NCBI GenBank assembly: GCA_035498405.1
Contig: DATKAE010000132.1
Location: forward strand, 1-64,000
DNA from: DATBFU01 sp035498405
Lineage (GTDB): Bacteria > Acidobacteriota > Thermoanaerobaculia > UBA5066 > Gp7-AA6
Reading direction: 5' to 3'
Length of the DNA stretch: 64,000 bases
This document shows, piece after piece, positions 55,308 to 63,340 of this stretch. Below the pieces are notes generated by a model. That model was not told where the DNA came from. It worked only from the letters and a program-made list of their open reading frames with translations, and ran no database searches. A program made the position numbers and the translations under genes. Each line of letters begins with the position of its first letter. Position 1 is the stretch's first letter.

Positions 55308-56050
55308 GCCGGCCTCGCGTGCTCGTCGTCCGGTCGGGCGCGAACCCTTTTCTCTCGATGGAAGGCAGCGGCGCGGTCGAGGTCGTCGAAAGAGTCAGTC
55401 ATTCGATCGAGCCCGTCGAGCCGCCGGAGGAGGCGTTTGCCGAGCCGGCGGACCTCGCGATCTTCACGAGCCAGGTCGCCGTCGAGCGTGTCGCCGGCGA
55501 CCCGCGGCTCCTGTCCCGATTCTCGCAGGCCACGTCGGGGGCTCGGCTGGCCGCCGTCGGGCCGGTCACCGCGGAGGCCTTGAGGAGGCGCGGGATCGAA
55601 CCGGCACTGGTGGCGGCGGGATCGGGCGAGGCCCTGCTCGAAGCCCTCCCGGAACGACTGGAGGGATGTCGCGTCCTCTTGCCCTGCGGCGAAGACGCGG
55701 CGCCGGAGCTGCCGGACGGCTTGCGCCGGCGAGGAGCGAGCGTGCGACGCGCGGTGGTCTACCGGAAGGTCGCCCGGCACCGCGACGAAGCACTCGAGCG
55801 GGAGATCCTGGAGCGTCCTTTTGCGGCCTTCTGCACGACCTCCCCGTCGGCCGCGCAGTGGCTCTTCGAAGGGCTCGGCGACCCCGCCGCCGATCGCCTG
55901 AGGGCCACGCCGGCGGTCGTCCTGGGCCGGTTCACACGGCGATTCCTGGAGGCCCGCGGTGTGGGCCGCATCTCGGTCGCCAGTGAGCAGCGCTTCTCGT
56001 CCGCCTTGAGCCTCCTCGAGGAGCTTGCCACGACTGCCGCCCGGGCGTAG
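55304..56050 (+). CDS. hemD: Uroporphyrinogen-III synthase
   Basis: The start is taken as TTG 55304, overlapping the hemC TGA (TTGA); GTG 55319 is an alternative. The product has about 248 residues. HemD is poorly conserved in general; here the marks are PRVLVVRSGANPF, DLAIFTSQVAVER, ARLAAVGPVTAEALRRRGI, the typical VLLPCGEDAAPELPDGLRRRGASVRRAVVYR, FAAFCTTSPSAAQWLFE, and VVLGRFTRRFLEARG. The two-lobed layout and the place between hemC and hemB make the call firm. It cyclises hydroxymethylbilane with ring-D inversion. Confidence 0.88.
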   Translation: MSRPRVLVVRSGANPFLSMEGSGAVEVVERVSHSIEPVEPPEEAFAEPADLAIFTSQVAVERVAGDPRLLSRFSQATSGARLAAVGPVTAEALRRRGIEPALVAAGSGEALLEALPERLEGCRVLLPCGEDAAPELPDGLRRRGASVRRAVVYRKVARHRDEALEREILERPFAAFCTTSPSAAQWLFEGLGDPAADRLRATPAVVLGRFTRRFLEARGVGRISVASEQRFSSALSLLEELATTAARA

Positions 56051-56064
56051 ATTCTCGCCCCGCC

Positions 56065-57045
56065 GTGACGAGCTTCCCGACCACCCGCTTGAGACGCCTG
56101 CGCCGCCGGCCGGCAATGCGGGACCTCGTTCGTGAGACGAGGCTCTCGCCGGATCGGTTTGTCGCGCCGCTCTTCGTCCGGCACGGTCGGGGGCTTCGCG
56201 AGGAGGTCCCGTCGCTGCCCGGGGTTTTCCGGCTCTCCCCGGACGAGGCGGTCTCCGAGGCGCAGCAGCTGCGCTCTCTCGGCGTGCCCGCCGTGATCCT
56301 CTTCGGGATTCCCGAGAAGAAGGACGAGAACGGAAGCGAAGCGTGGGATGACGGGGCAGCGGTGCAAGAAACCGTGCGCCGCCTGAAGAAGGACGCGCCG
56401 GAGCTGCTCGTCGTCACCGACGTGTGCCTGGACGAGTACACCTCCCACGGGCATTGCGGCGTGATCCGAGACGGCGAGGTGGACAACGACGCGACGTTGC
56501 CGCTGCTCGCCCGGGCGGCGCTCTCGCACGCGCGCGCGGGTGTCGACGTCGTCGGTCCCTCCGACATGATGGACGGCCGCGTCGGCGCGATCCGGCGCGC
56601 GCTCGACGACGACGGGTACACGGCCGTGGGAATCCTCTCCTACGCGGCCAAGGCGGCCTCCGCCTTCTACGGTCCGTTCCGGGAAGCGGCCGATTCCGCG
56701 CCGACATTTGGCGACCGCCGCGGCTATCAGATGGATCCGGCCAACCGCCGGGAGGCGATGCGCGAGATCGCGCTCGACCTCGAAGAAGGCGCCGACGCCG
56801 TGATGGTCAAGCCGGCCCTCGCCTATCTCGACGTGATCTCCGAGGCGCGCGAGCGGTTCGATGCGCCGATTGCTGCGTACAACGTTTCCGGCGAGTACGC
56901 CCTGGTCAAGGCGGCGGCCGAGAGGGGCTGGATCGACGAACGGCGGATCGTGCTCGAGATTCTGACCGGAATCGTGCGGGCCGGCGCCGACTTTGTCTTG
57001 ACCTATCACGCGAAAGACGCGGCGCGGTGGCTGGCGCAAGGCTGA
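56065..57045 (+). CDS. hemB: Delta-aminolevulinic acid dehydratase (porphobilinogen synthase)
   Basis: The protein has 326 residues from the GTG at 56065. It condenses two ALA to porphobilinogen. Schiff-base lysines are Lys196 (SYAAKAASAFYGP) and Lys249 (DAVMVKPALAYLD). The metal region reads DVCLDEYTSHGHCG: Cys121, Asp123, Cys131. Zinc enzymes have C-x-C...C and the magnesium type A-x-D...D, so this is a mixed set. The N-terminal arm RLRRLRRRPAMRDLVRET and RFVAPLFVRHG are typical. It lies 14 bases after hemD, and hemL probably starts within its last codons. Confidence 0.93.
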   Translation: MTSFPTTRLRRLRRRPAMRDLVRETRLSPDRFVAPLFVRHGRGLREEVPSLPGVFRLSPDEAVSEAQQLRSLGVPAVILFGIPEKKDENGSEAWDDGAAVQETVRRLKKDAPELLVVTDVCLDEYTSHGHCGVIRDGEVDNDATLPLLARAALSHARAGVDVVGPSDMMDGRVGAIRRALDDDGYTAVGILSYAAKAASAFYGPFREAADSAPTFGDRRGYQMDPANRREAMREIALDLEEGADAVMVKPALAYLDVISEARERFDAPIAAYNVSGEYALVKAAAERGWIDERRIVLEILTGIVRAGADFVLTYHAKDAARWLAQG

Positions 57046-58361
57046 GCGCGGGCCGCCGAAAGAGTCGGGGCGGCGCCTCGGCCGCCCTCTTCCGCCGGGC
57101 TCGGCTCCTCATGCCGGGGGGCGTGAGCTCGCCCGTCCGATCCTTCGCGTCGGTCGGCGGAGAGCCGTTCTTCGTGCGGTCGGGGAAGGGGGCGCGCCTG
57201 CGCGACGCGGACGGGCGGTCCTACATCGATTACGTGATGTCCTACGGGCCGCTTCTCTTCGGGCACGCTCCGGCTTTCGTGACGCGCGCTCTCTCCCGGG
57301 CCGCGCGACAGGGAACCTCCTTCGGCGCGCCCACGGAGCTCGAGGTGCGGCTCGCCGAGCGGGTCACGCGAATGGTTCCCTCCATCGAGATGGTGCGCTT
57401 CGTCAACTCGGGCACGGAAGCGACACTCTCGGCGATTCGCCTGGCGCGCGGCGCCACGGGAAGGCGGCGAATCATCAAGGTCGAGGGCGGGTACCACGGC
57501 CACGCGGACAGTTTTCTCGTGGCCGCCGGCTCGGGTGTGGCCACTCTCTCGATTGCGGGCAGCCCCGGTGTGCCCGAGGAAGTGGCGGCGCTGACCGCCG
57601 TCGTGCCGTACAACGATCCGTCCGCGCTGGACGAAGTGTTCCGCCGCTTCCCGGGCGAGGTCGCGGCGTTCATCGTCGAGCCGCTCGCGGCCAACATGGG
57701 TGTGGTGCCGCCGATACCCGGGTACCTGCAGGCGGCCCGGGAGATCACGACGCGCCACGGCGCGCTTCTGATCTTCGACGAAGTCATCTCCGGGTTTCGA
57801 TCGTCTCCCGGAGGAGCCCAGGAGCTCTACGGCGTCCGGCCGGACCTGACGACGCTCGGCAAGATCCTCGGCGGCGGGCTGCCCGTCGGGGCCTACGGGG
57901 GCCCGCGGGACCTGATGGAGAAGATGGCGCCGGTCGGCCCCGTGTATCAAGCCGGAACGCTCTCGGGCAATCCCCTGGCGATGTCGGCCGGGATCGCCAT
58001 GTTGCAAGAAATCGCTCGCCGCCCTCCCTACGCCGAGCTCGAACGCAAAGCGGCCCTGCTCGAGGGGCTCGTCGGCGGGGAGGTCGCGGCGCGAGGCCTC
58101 AACGACCGTGTCTGCCTCCAGCGCGTCGGTTCCCTGCTGACCCTCTTTCTCGGGAAGGGCCCGATGACCGATTTCGCCTCGGTCAAGCGCTCCGACACGA
58201 AGCGCTACGCGCTCTTCTTCCACGCGATGCGGGAACGGGGCGCTTTCTTGCCGCCCGCGCAGTTTGAGGCGTGGTTCGTCTCGACGGCCCACGCGGACGC
58301 GGATCTGCGCCGGACCGCGCGTGCCGCGGGCGAGAGCCTCGCGGAGGCCTTTGCCGGTTAG
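57027..58361 (+). CDS. hemL: Glutamate-1-semialdehyde 2,1-aminomutase
   Basis: The GTG at 57027 is the first in-frame start before the conserved domain; it overlaps hemB by 19 bases and gives 444 residues, about 15 longer at the N-terminus than usual. The family motif LMPGGVSSPVRSF begins at residue 29. PLP enzyme marks: VNSGTEATLSAIRLARG, KVEGGYHGHADSFLV, LIFDEVISGFRSSPGGAQ with the PLP Asp, and the Schiff-base Lys in TTLGKILGGGLPVGAYGG. It turns glutamate-1-semialdehyde into 5-aminolevulinate and so completes, with hemA, the supply of ALA; last gene of the rightward heme unit. Confidence 0.92.
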   Translation: MAGARLSAGRRKSRGGASAALFRRARLLMPGGVSSPVRSFASVGGEPFFVRSGKGARLRDADGRSYIDYVMSYGPLLFGHAPAFVTRALSRAARQGTSFGAPTELEVRLAERVTRMVPSIEMVRFVNSGTEATLSAIRLARGATGRRRIIKVEGGYHGHADSFLVAAGSGVATLSIAGSPGVPEEVAALTAVVPYNDPSALDEVFRRFPGEVAAFIVEPLAANMGVVPPIPGYLQAAREITTRHGALLIFDEVISGFRSSPGGAQELYGVRPDLTTLGKILGGGLPVGAYGGPRDLMEKMAPVGPVYQAGTLSGNPLAMSAGIAMLQEIARRPPYAELERKAALLEGLVGGEVAARGLNDRVCLQRVGSLLTLFLGKGPMTDFASVKRSDTKRYALFFHAMRERGAFLPPAQFEAWFVSTAHADADLRRTARAAGESLAEAFAG

Positions 58362-58367
58362 CCGCCG

Positions 58368-60335
58368 TCAGCCGCGCAACAAGTCGAGGCTTCGCTCGAC
58401 ACTGCCCTCGCTGCCGAGCAGCAGGACCTGATCTCCGTCCTTCAAGACGAAGTCGCCCGCGGGGGAGACCGTGGGTTCGCCGTCCCGGATCACCGCCAGC
58501 GCCGACGCGCCTCCGCTCGCGCGCAGCTTCAACTCTGCGAGCGACCGGCCGACGGCCGGCCAGCCGGGACCGATCGAGACGAGCTCGACGCGCGTCGAGC
58601 CCAGCGCCTTCTGGAGCTGTTCCGGCATCGCCTCGGGCGCGCGGAAGCGGCCGAACGCGTCATGCCGCGCCCGGCGAATCTCGTCGGTCTCGGCCTCGAC
58701 CCACGGGAGCGGGAAGCCCAGGCGCCGCAGGGCTCGACCGGCGATTTCGAGGGACGTCTCGAACTCCTCCGCGACCACCTCGTCGGCGCCCAGCGCGGAG
58801 AGGTCTCCGACCTCGGCGAGATAGCGCGTCCGCGCCAGAATGAAGAGGCCGGGCGCGAGGCTTCGGCAGAGAGAGACGACCCGCCGCGTGGCGCGAGGAT
58901 CCGAGAGCAGGATCAGGGCGGCCCGCGCGCGCTGGATTCCGGCGTGTTTCAGCACGCGGTCGTTGGTGGCGTCTCCGAACTCGATTGCGAGGCCCTTCTC
59001 CCTTCCCCGCAGGACGCGTTCGGGGTGGAGATCGAGGATGCGGCAGGGCACCTTCGCGCGGTCGAGCACGCGCGCGAGCGTTTCCCCGGTCAAGCCGAAG
59101 CCCAGCACGAGGACGTGGTCTTCGGCGGGCAGTCCGGATTCGGGGCGCGGAGAGCGCGAGGGGGGTCTCGGCCCGCGGGAGAGGCGGGCGGCCAGCGCAT
59201 GGCCGGCCTCCGCGAGCACGGGCGTGCCGGCCATCGAGATGATCGCCACGCCGAGGAAGATCTGGTAGAGCTCGACCGAGATGAGGTTGGCGCTTCTCCC
59301 CTCCTTCAAGAGCACGAAAGAGAACTCGCCGATCTGCGCGAGCGACAGGCCGACCACGGTCGCCGCGGCGACCCCGTAGCCGAGCAGCCGAACCGGAAGC
59401 GCGCCGAAGGCGGCTTTGCCGACGATGATCAGGAGCAACAAGGCGGCGACCACGGCGGGCTCCGAGAGGAGAATTCGCGGATCGAACAGCATCCCGATCG
59501 AGACGAAGAAGAGGGCACTGAACGCGTCGCGAAACGGCTCGACGTCGGCCATGGCCTGGTGGCCATAGTCCGATTCCGAAATGACGAGACCCGCAAGAAA
59601 GGCTCCGAGGGCGGCGGAAAGGCCCGCCCGCGCCGCGGCCAGGGCCGTGCCGAACATGAGAAACAGAATCGCGACGACGAAGACGGCCTTCTGGCGGGTT
59701 CCCGCCAGAGCGTGCAGCAGGCGAGGCACGACGAATCGCGCGCCGATCACGAGCAGAAGCGCGGTGACCGCGATCTTGCCCAGAGCCGCCAGAGCGGCTG
59801 GCAGTCCCCCGCGGCCTTGGCCGGCCAGGGCGGGAATGGCGAGAATCATCGGAACGACCGCCAGGTCCTGAAAGATGAGGATCCCGAGCAAGAGGCGGCC
59901 GTGCAGGGAGTCCATCTCCCGCCGCTCCATCAAGAGCGTCAGCAGGATTGCCGTCGAGGACAGGGCGACGAGGAAACCGAAGAAGACGCTGCGCCGGAGG
60001 TCGTAGCCGCGAAGCGCCCCGACGGTCGAGACGAGCGCGACGGTGCCGAGGACCTGGATGGGCCCGGCGAACCAGACGATTCGACCGAGACGCGTCAGGT
60101 TGGGGAGCTCCAGCTCCAGGCCGACGGTGAAGAGTAAGAGCACGACGCCGACCTCGGCCAGCGTGTCCACCGTGGCGAGGTCGGCTTCCAGCCCGAGGCC
60201 GAACGGCCCGAGCAGGACGCCGGCCAACAGAAATCCGATCAGCGCCGGCTGGCGCAGGCGGTGGAGAAGGTAGGCCGCCGCCAGACCCGCCACGAAGATG
60301 AGGACCAGCGGCGCGAGAAACGTCGGAACGTGCAC
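58368..60335 (-). CDS. CPA2-family monovalent cation/H+ antiporter with TrkA domains (Kef-type)
   Basis: The protein has 655 residues from the GTG at 60335. Residues 1-385 form a 12-13-helix Na+/H+ exchanger domain (LRQPALIGFLLAGVLLGPFGLG; AFLAGLVISESDYGHQ). A TrkA-N domain starts near 405 with VLVLGFGLTGETLARVLD, and a TrkA-C domain occupies about 575-650. This is the KefB/YbaL-like plan, where NAD(H) or other ligands on the TrkA part gate K+ efflux. A short RRL-like exposed loop with many Pro/Arg links the parts. No KefG-like partner is adjacent. Its 3' end nearly meets that of hemL. Confidence 0.88.
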   Translation of the reverse strand: MHVPTFLAPLVLIFVAGLAAAYLLHRLRQPALIGFLLAGVLLGPFGLGLEADLATVDTLAEVGVVLLLFTVGLELELPNLTRLGRIVWFAGPIQVLGTVALVSTVGALRGYDLRRSVFFGFLVALSSTAILLTLLMERREMDSLHGRLLLGILIFQDLAVVPMILAIPALAGQGRGGLPAALAALGKIAVTALLLVIGARFVVPRLLHALAGTRQKAVFVVAILFLMFGTALAAARAGLSAALGAFLAGLVISESDYGHQAMADVEPFRDAFSALFFVSIGMLFDPRILLSEPAVVAALLLLIIVGKAAFGALPVRLLGYGVAAATVVGLSLAQIGEFSFVLLKEGRSANLISVELYQIFLGVAIISMAGTPVLAEAGHALAARLSRGPRPPSRSPRPESGLPAEDHVLVLGFGLTGETLARVLDRAKVPCRILDLHPERVLRGREKGLAIEFGDATNDRVLKHAGIQRARAALILLSDPRATRRVVSLCRSLAPGLFILARTRYLAEVGDLSALGADEVVAEEFETSLEIAGRALRRLGFPLPWVEAETDEIRRARHDAFGRFRAPEAMPEQLQKALGSTRVELVSIGPGWPAVGRSLAELKLRASGGASALAVIRDGEPTVSPAGDFVLKDGDQVLLLGSEGSVERSLDLLRG

Positions 60336-60387
60336 CGCGGCACTCTAGCGCGTCCGGTTCCGGCCGATCCCATGTAGAGTGCGCGAA

Positions 60388-61932
60388 ATGACCGCGACCC
60401 GGCCGTCCGATCGCCAGTGGTTCGGCCACCCCCGAGGACTCTCCACTCTCTTCTTCACCGAGATGTGGGAGCGGTTCAGCTACTACGGGATGCGCGGGCT
60501 GCTCATCCTGTTCCTGGTCGCGTCGGTCGAGAAGGGCGGATTGGGTAAGAGCGATCAGGTGGCTGCGGCGATCTACGGGCTCTACGTCGGCTGCGTCTAC
60601 CTCTTCGCCTTGCCGGGGGGCTGGGTCGCCGACCGGATCCTGGGTCAGCGCAACGCCGTGTTCGTCGGGGGCTGCATCATTGCCGCCGGGCACTTCTCGA
60701 TGGCCGTTCCGGCGGTGCCGACCTTCTACCTCGGTCTCTGCCTGATCGTTTGCGGAACGGGCCTGCTCAAGCCGAACGTCAGCGCGATCGTGGGTGATCT
60801 CTATCCGGAAGGGGGAGCGCGGCGGGACGCCGGGTTCTCGCTCTTCTATTCGGGAATCAACACGGGGGCCTTCATCGGCCCGATCATCTGCGGCTTGCTC
60901 GGCGAGCACGTCAACTGGCACATCGGGTTCGGAGCGGCCGGCGTGGGCATGATACTGGGCCTGATCCAGTACCGGCTCGGCGGCAAGTTTCTGGGCGACG
61001 CGGGCCTACGGAGGCTCGGGGCCGAAGAGGGCGTGGCGCGGCGAAAGGCGGTCCGGCAGCTGCTCGTGGCCGTCGCCGCGGCCGCGGGCGTCACGGTCCT
61101 ACTGGCCGCTCTCCAGAGACTCGGCGCGATCCGCCTGAGCCTTCCGGGGGTGGCGCAGTCGACCAGCGTGATCATCCTCACGATCGTCGTGGGTTACTTT
61201 CTCTTTCTGCTGCTCTTCGGGCGTCTGACGGGCGCCGAGAAGAAGCGTGTGGCCGTGATCTTCGTCTTCTTTGCCGCCTCCGCACTCTTCTGGTCCGGTT
61301 TCGAGCAGGCCGGCTCCTCGATGAATCTCTTCGCTTCGCGTCTGACCGACCGCCTGATCGGCAGCTGGGAGATGCCGGCCTCGTGGTTTCTCCCGGTCGA
61401 GTCGATTCTCGTGATCTTCCTCGCGCCGGTCTTCGCCTGGCTCTGGGTTCGGCTGGGATCCTTCGAGCCTTCACTGCCCGCCAAACTGGGATACGGCCTC
61501 GCCGCGATGGCGATCGGATTCCTCGTCATGGCGTGGGGCGCGCTGGCCACGCACGGGGGAGCCAACAAGGTCGGGCCGGGCTGGTTGGTGAGCTTCTACG
61601 TGATGAGCGCCGTCGGCGAGCTGTGCGTGAGTCCGGTCGGCTTGAGCGCCGTGACCAAGCTCGCGCCGAGAGGGCTCGTCGGGCAAATGATGGGCGTTTG
61701 GTTCATGGGAACGGCGCTCGGGAATCTCGTCGCGGGACTCGTCGCCGGCGGCTTCGCCTCGATGCCCCTGCCGGCGCTCTTCGGCTCGGTGGCCAAGGTG
61801 ATCGGGGGGGGAGCACTTCTCATTCTCATTCTCGCCAAGCCGATCCGCGGGTTGATCGGGCGGCTCCCGACCGGCACGCCGCCGCCGGCCGTGCCGCTCG
61901 ACGGCGAGACACTCCCCGAAGGAGGCACCTAG
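60388..61932 (+). CDS. POT/PTR2-family proton-coupled oligopeptide transporter
   Basis: From the ATG at 60388 (GTG 60379 is an alternative) the protein has 514 residues. It is an MFS-fold proton symporter for di- and tripeptides. The POT signature is clear: FFTEMWERFSYYGMRGLL in TM1 (the ExxERFxYY proton-site motif) and FSLFYSGINTGAFIGP near TM5 (FYxxINxG), then GLLKPNVSAIVGDLY. About 12-14 helices are present. There is no gene partner: it is divergent from the Kef-type antiporter and convergent on the diiron-protein gene. Confidence 0.92.
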   Translation: MTATRPSDRQWFGHPRGLSTLFFTEMWERFSYYGMRGLLILFLVASVEKGGLGKSDQVAAAIYGLYVGCVYLFALPGGWVADRILGQRNAVFVGGCIIAAGHFSMAVPAVPTFYLGLCLIVCGTGLLKPNVSAIVGDLYPEGGARRDAGFSLFYSGINTGAFIGPIICGLLGEHVNWHIGFGAAGVGMILGLIQYRLGGKFLGDAGLRRLGAEEGVARRKAVRQLLVAVAAAAGVTVLLAALQRLGAIRLSLPGVAQSTSVIILTIVVGYFLFLLLFGRLTGAEKKRVAVIFVFFAASALFWSGFEQAGSSMNLFASRLTDRLIGSWEMPASWFLPVESILVIFLAPVFAWLWVRLGSFEPSLPAKLGYGLAAMAIGFLVMAWGALATHGGANKVGPGWLVSFYVMSAVGELCVSPVGLSAVTKLAPRGLVGQMMGVWFMGTALGNLVAGLVAGGFASMPLPALFGSVAKVIGGGALLILILAKPIRGLIGRLPTGTPPPAVPLDGETLPEGGT

Positions 61933-61967
61933 CGGCGTCGCGGGCCCCGAATCACGGCGCAGGCTCC

Positions 61968-62660
61968 CTAGAAGACCGGCTCCGCCAGCGGCACCGGCCG
62001 GTCGAGCCCGAGCCAGAACCCCTCCAGCAGGTCGAGCGCGGCCAGACACCCGCGCTCGAGCGACGCCTCCTCCTTCGGCTTCATGCCATCGAGTGCCCGG
62101 ACCATGGCGTCCTCGTGGCCCTGCTCGAGGTCGCGGTGAAAGGTCCAGTAGAAGAGGTCCATCGCGGCCAGGCTCGCGCGCTTCTCCCGCAGGCGCTCCA
62201 GACCCGGAATCAGCTGGTCCCACATCGGGATCGCCATGTGCTCGAGCCCGAAGGAGGCGCCCAGGGCCCGCGCATAGTCGCGGCTGCCATAGAGCTCGGC
62301 CAGCCCCTCGATGTAGGCCTTCGTCGAGGGGAGCCAACTTCGTCGGGCGGCTTCCTGCGGATCGATGCCGATCGAGCGCAGGAACCGGTGGTACAGGTAT
62401 TCGTGGCGGCGCTTGGGATCGCCGTCCCCGAGCTCCGAGACGAGGATCGTCGCGAGCTCGTCGGCTGCGGCATCCTCGGGCGTGTTGGCGAGGAGAGTGG
62501 CGAGAATGCGGGGGAAGTTCTTGACGAACGCGAAGAACTGGACGGCGAAGCGGTCGAACTCCTGTTCGCCGATCTCACCGCGCCGGAAGCGCTCGAGATA
62601 TCGGTTGCGAACGGCTCCGTGTCGGACGACTCGATCGTGAAGCTCGGCGGCGACGGACAT
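61968..62660 (-). CDS. CADD-like heme-oxygenase-fold diiron protein (iron-containing redox enzyme family)
   Basis: The start is ATG 62660, with AAGGAG upstream; the product has 230 residues and is all helical. It aligns along its length with Chlamydia CADD: GEIGEQEFDRFAVQFFAFVKNFP near 28-50, and a full set of likely metal ligands Glu76, His86, Glu140, His175, Glu179, His182 (TFHRDLEQGHED shows the H-x3-E-x2-H). Members of this HDO group oxidise small molecules, and CADD makes para-aminobenzoate from its own Tyr. The Tyr and Lys that CADD uses do not align exactly here (Tyr21 is one residue off; the Lys is replaced), so the reaction is open. An attenuator-like leader precedes it. Confidence 0.75.
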   Translation of the reverse strand: MSVAAELHDRVVRHGAVRNRYLERFRRGEIGEQEFDRFAVQFFAFVKNFPRILATLLANTPEDAAADELATILVSELGDGDPKRRHEYLYHRFLRSIGIDPQEAARRSWLPSTKAYIEGLAELYGSRDYARALGASFGLEHMAIPMWDQLIPGLERLREKRASLAAMDLFYWTFHRDLEQGHEDAMVRALDGMKPKEEASLERGCLAALDLLEGFWLGLDRPVPLAEPVF

Positions 62661-62676
62661 CGAAGACTCCTTTCCC

Positions 62677-62715
62677 AAAAAGAAAAAGCCCGCCTTCTCT
62701 CCCGAGAGGGCGGGC
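62677..62715 (-). terminator. Intrinsic terminator / attenuator before the CADD-like gene
   Basis: On the minus strand a stem GCCCGCC / GGCGGGC, extended by CTCT / AGAG around a CGGG loop with two bulged A, is followed by TTTTTCTTTTT. It lies after the 28-codon leader ORF and ends 16 bases before the ATG of the diiron-protein gene, so transcripts from the promoter at 62870 must read through it to express that gene. Confidence 0.75.
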
Positions 62716-62743
62716 GGTTTGGGCGAACCCTGGAGGTTGGGGC

Positions 62744-62830
62744 TTAGATCATCGAGGCAAGGCCCGGCCTCCCCGCTTTCTCACGGGAGTTGCGGTGGAG
62801 GCGACGGTATCGCAGCGTCGAGACGCTCAT
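62744..62830 (-). CDS. Candidate leader peptide, 28 residues, Arg-rich
   Basis: The ATG (62830) begins about three bases after the predicted transcription start of the promoter at 62841-62870, so it would be translated leaderless; the stop is TAA at 62744-62746. The peptide starts MSVSTLRYRRLHRNSREKAG, with seven Arg among 28 residues, six of them in positions 7-16 to 21. The ORF ends 28 bases before the terminator stem. Between them are two small stems (AACC/GGTT; GGG-TTCG-CCC), and GGGGAGG inside the ORF can pair with the CCTCC just after its stop. Position and composition suggest ribosome-dependent attenuation; no function is known. Confidence 0.45.
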   Translation of the reverse strand: MSVSTLRYRRLHRNSREKAGRPGLASMI

Positions 62831-62840
62831 CGTCGATCGA

Positions 62841-62870
62841 ATGCTAGGGGGCACGGGCCTCGGGCGTCAA
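62841..62870 (-). promoter_or_regulatory. Sigma-70-type promoter of the leader/CADD-like unit
   Basis: On the minus strand TTGACG (62870-62865), an 18-base spacer and TAGCAT (62846-62841). It matches 5/6 and 4/6 consensus bases. The expected start point is near 62833, an A, only a few bases from the leader ATG. Confidence 0.55.
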
Positions 62871-62938
62871 GGAAAAAGCGCTCGACCTCGGAGATGAAGA
62901 GTTCGTGAAATTCGGGCAAGAGCGCGCCCGATGTGCCG

Positions 62939-63340
62939 TCAGCGAGCCGGCTCGGGCGCCGTGACGAGAATCTCGCCTTTCATCTTCCCGTGACCCAGGC
63001 CGCAGAACTTCGCGCACTTGAATTCGTACTTGCCCGGCTTCTCCGGCGTCAAACGGATGGTCTGGGAAGTTCCCTTTTCGATGATGACCTTTTCGACTCC
63101 AAGATCCTTGCAGGTGAAGCCGTGCGTGGCGTCCTCCGCCTCGATCGTGATTTCCACGGGCTGGCCGGCGAGGAGCTCGATCTTCGAGGGCTTGAACTCG
63201 TACTTCCGGGCGGTGATCGTGATCTTGCGGACCTCCGAGGCGGGCGTGGGGGCAGGCGCCGGGCTCTCCTGCGCGCTCGCGGCGGCGGCGAGGGCGATCG
63301 AGAGCGCGACGGCAGCGGCTTCCAATCGCGACCGTCTCAT
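62939..63340 (-). CDS. Exported stand-alone CuA-type cupredoxin
   Basis: The start is ATG 63340 with GGAGG five bases upstream, giving 133 residues. A signal peptide (AAAVALSIALAAAASAQ) and a short Pro/Ala linker precede one cupredoxin domain resembling the C-terminal domain of cytochrome oxidase subunit II. The CuA ligand row is present: His73 (DATHGF), then C-A-K-F-C-G-L-G-H-G-K-M with Cys109, Cys113, His117 and Met120. There are no membrane helices like those of COX II. It is either a soluble electron carrier/copper donor or part of an oxidase encoded elsewhere. Its start overlaps the stop of the gene upstream (63337). Confidence 0.8.
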   Translation of the reverse strand: MRRSRLEAAAVALSIALAAAASAQESPAPAPTPASEVRKITITARKYEFKPSKIELLAGQPVEITIEAEDATHGFTCKDLGVEKVIIEKGTSQTIRLTPEKPGKYEFKCAKFCGLGHGKMKGEILVTAPEPAR

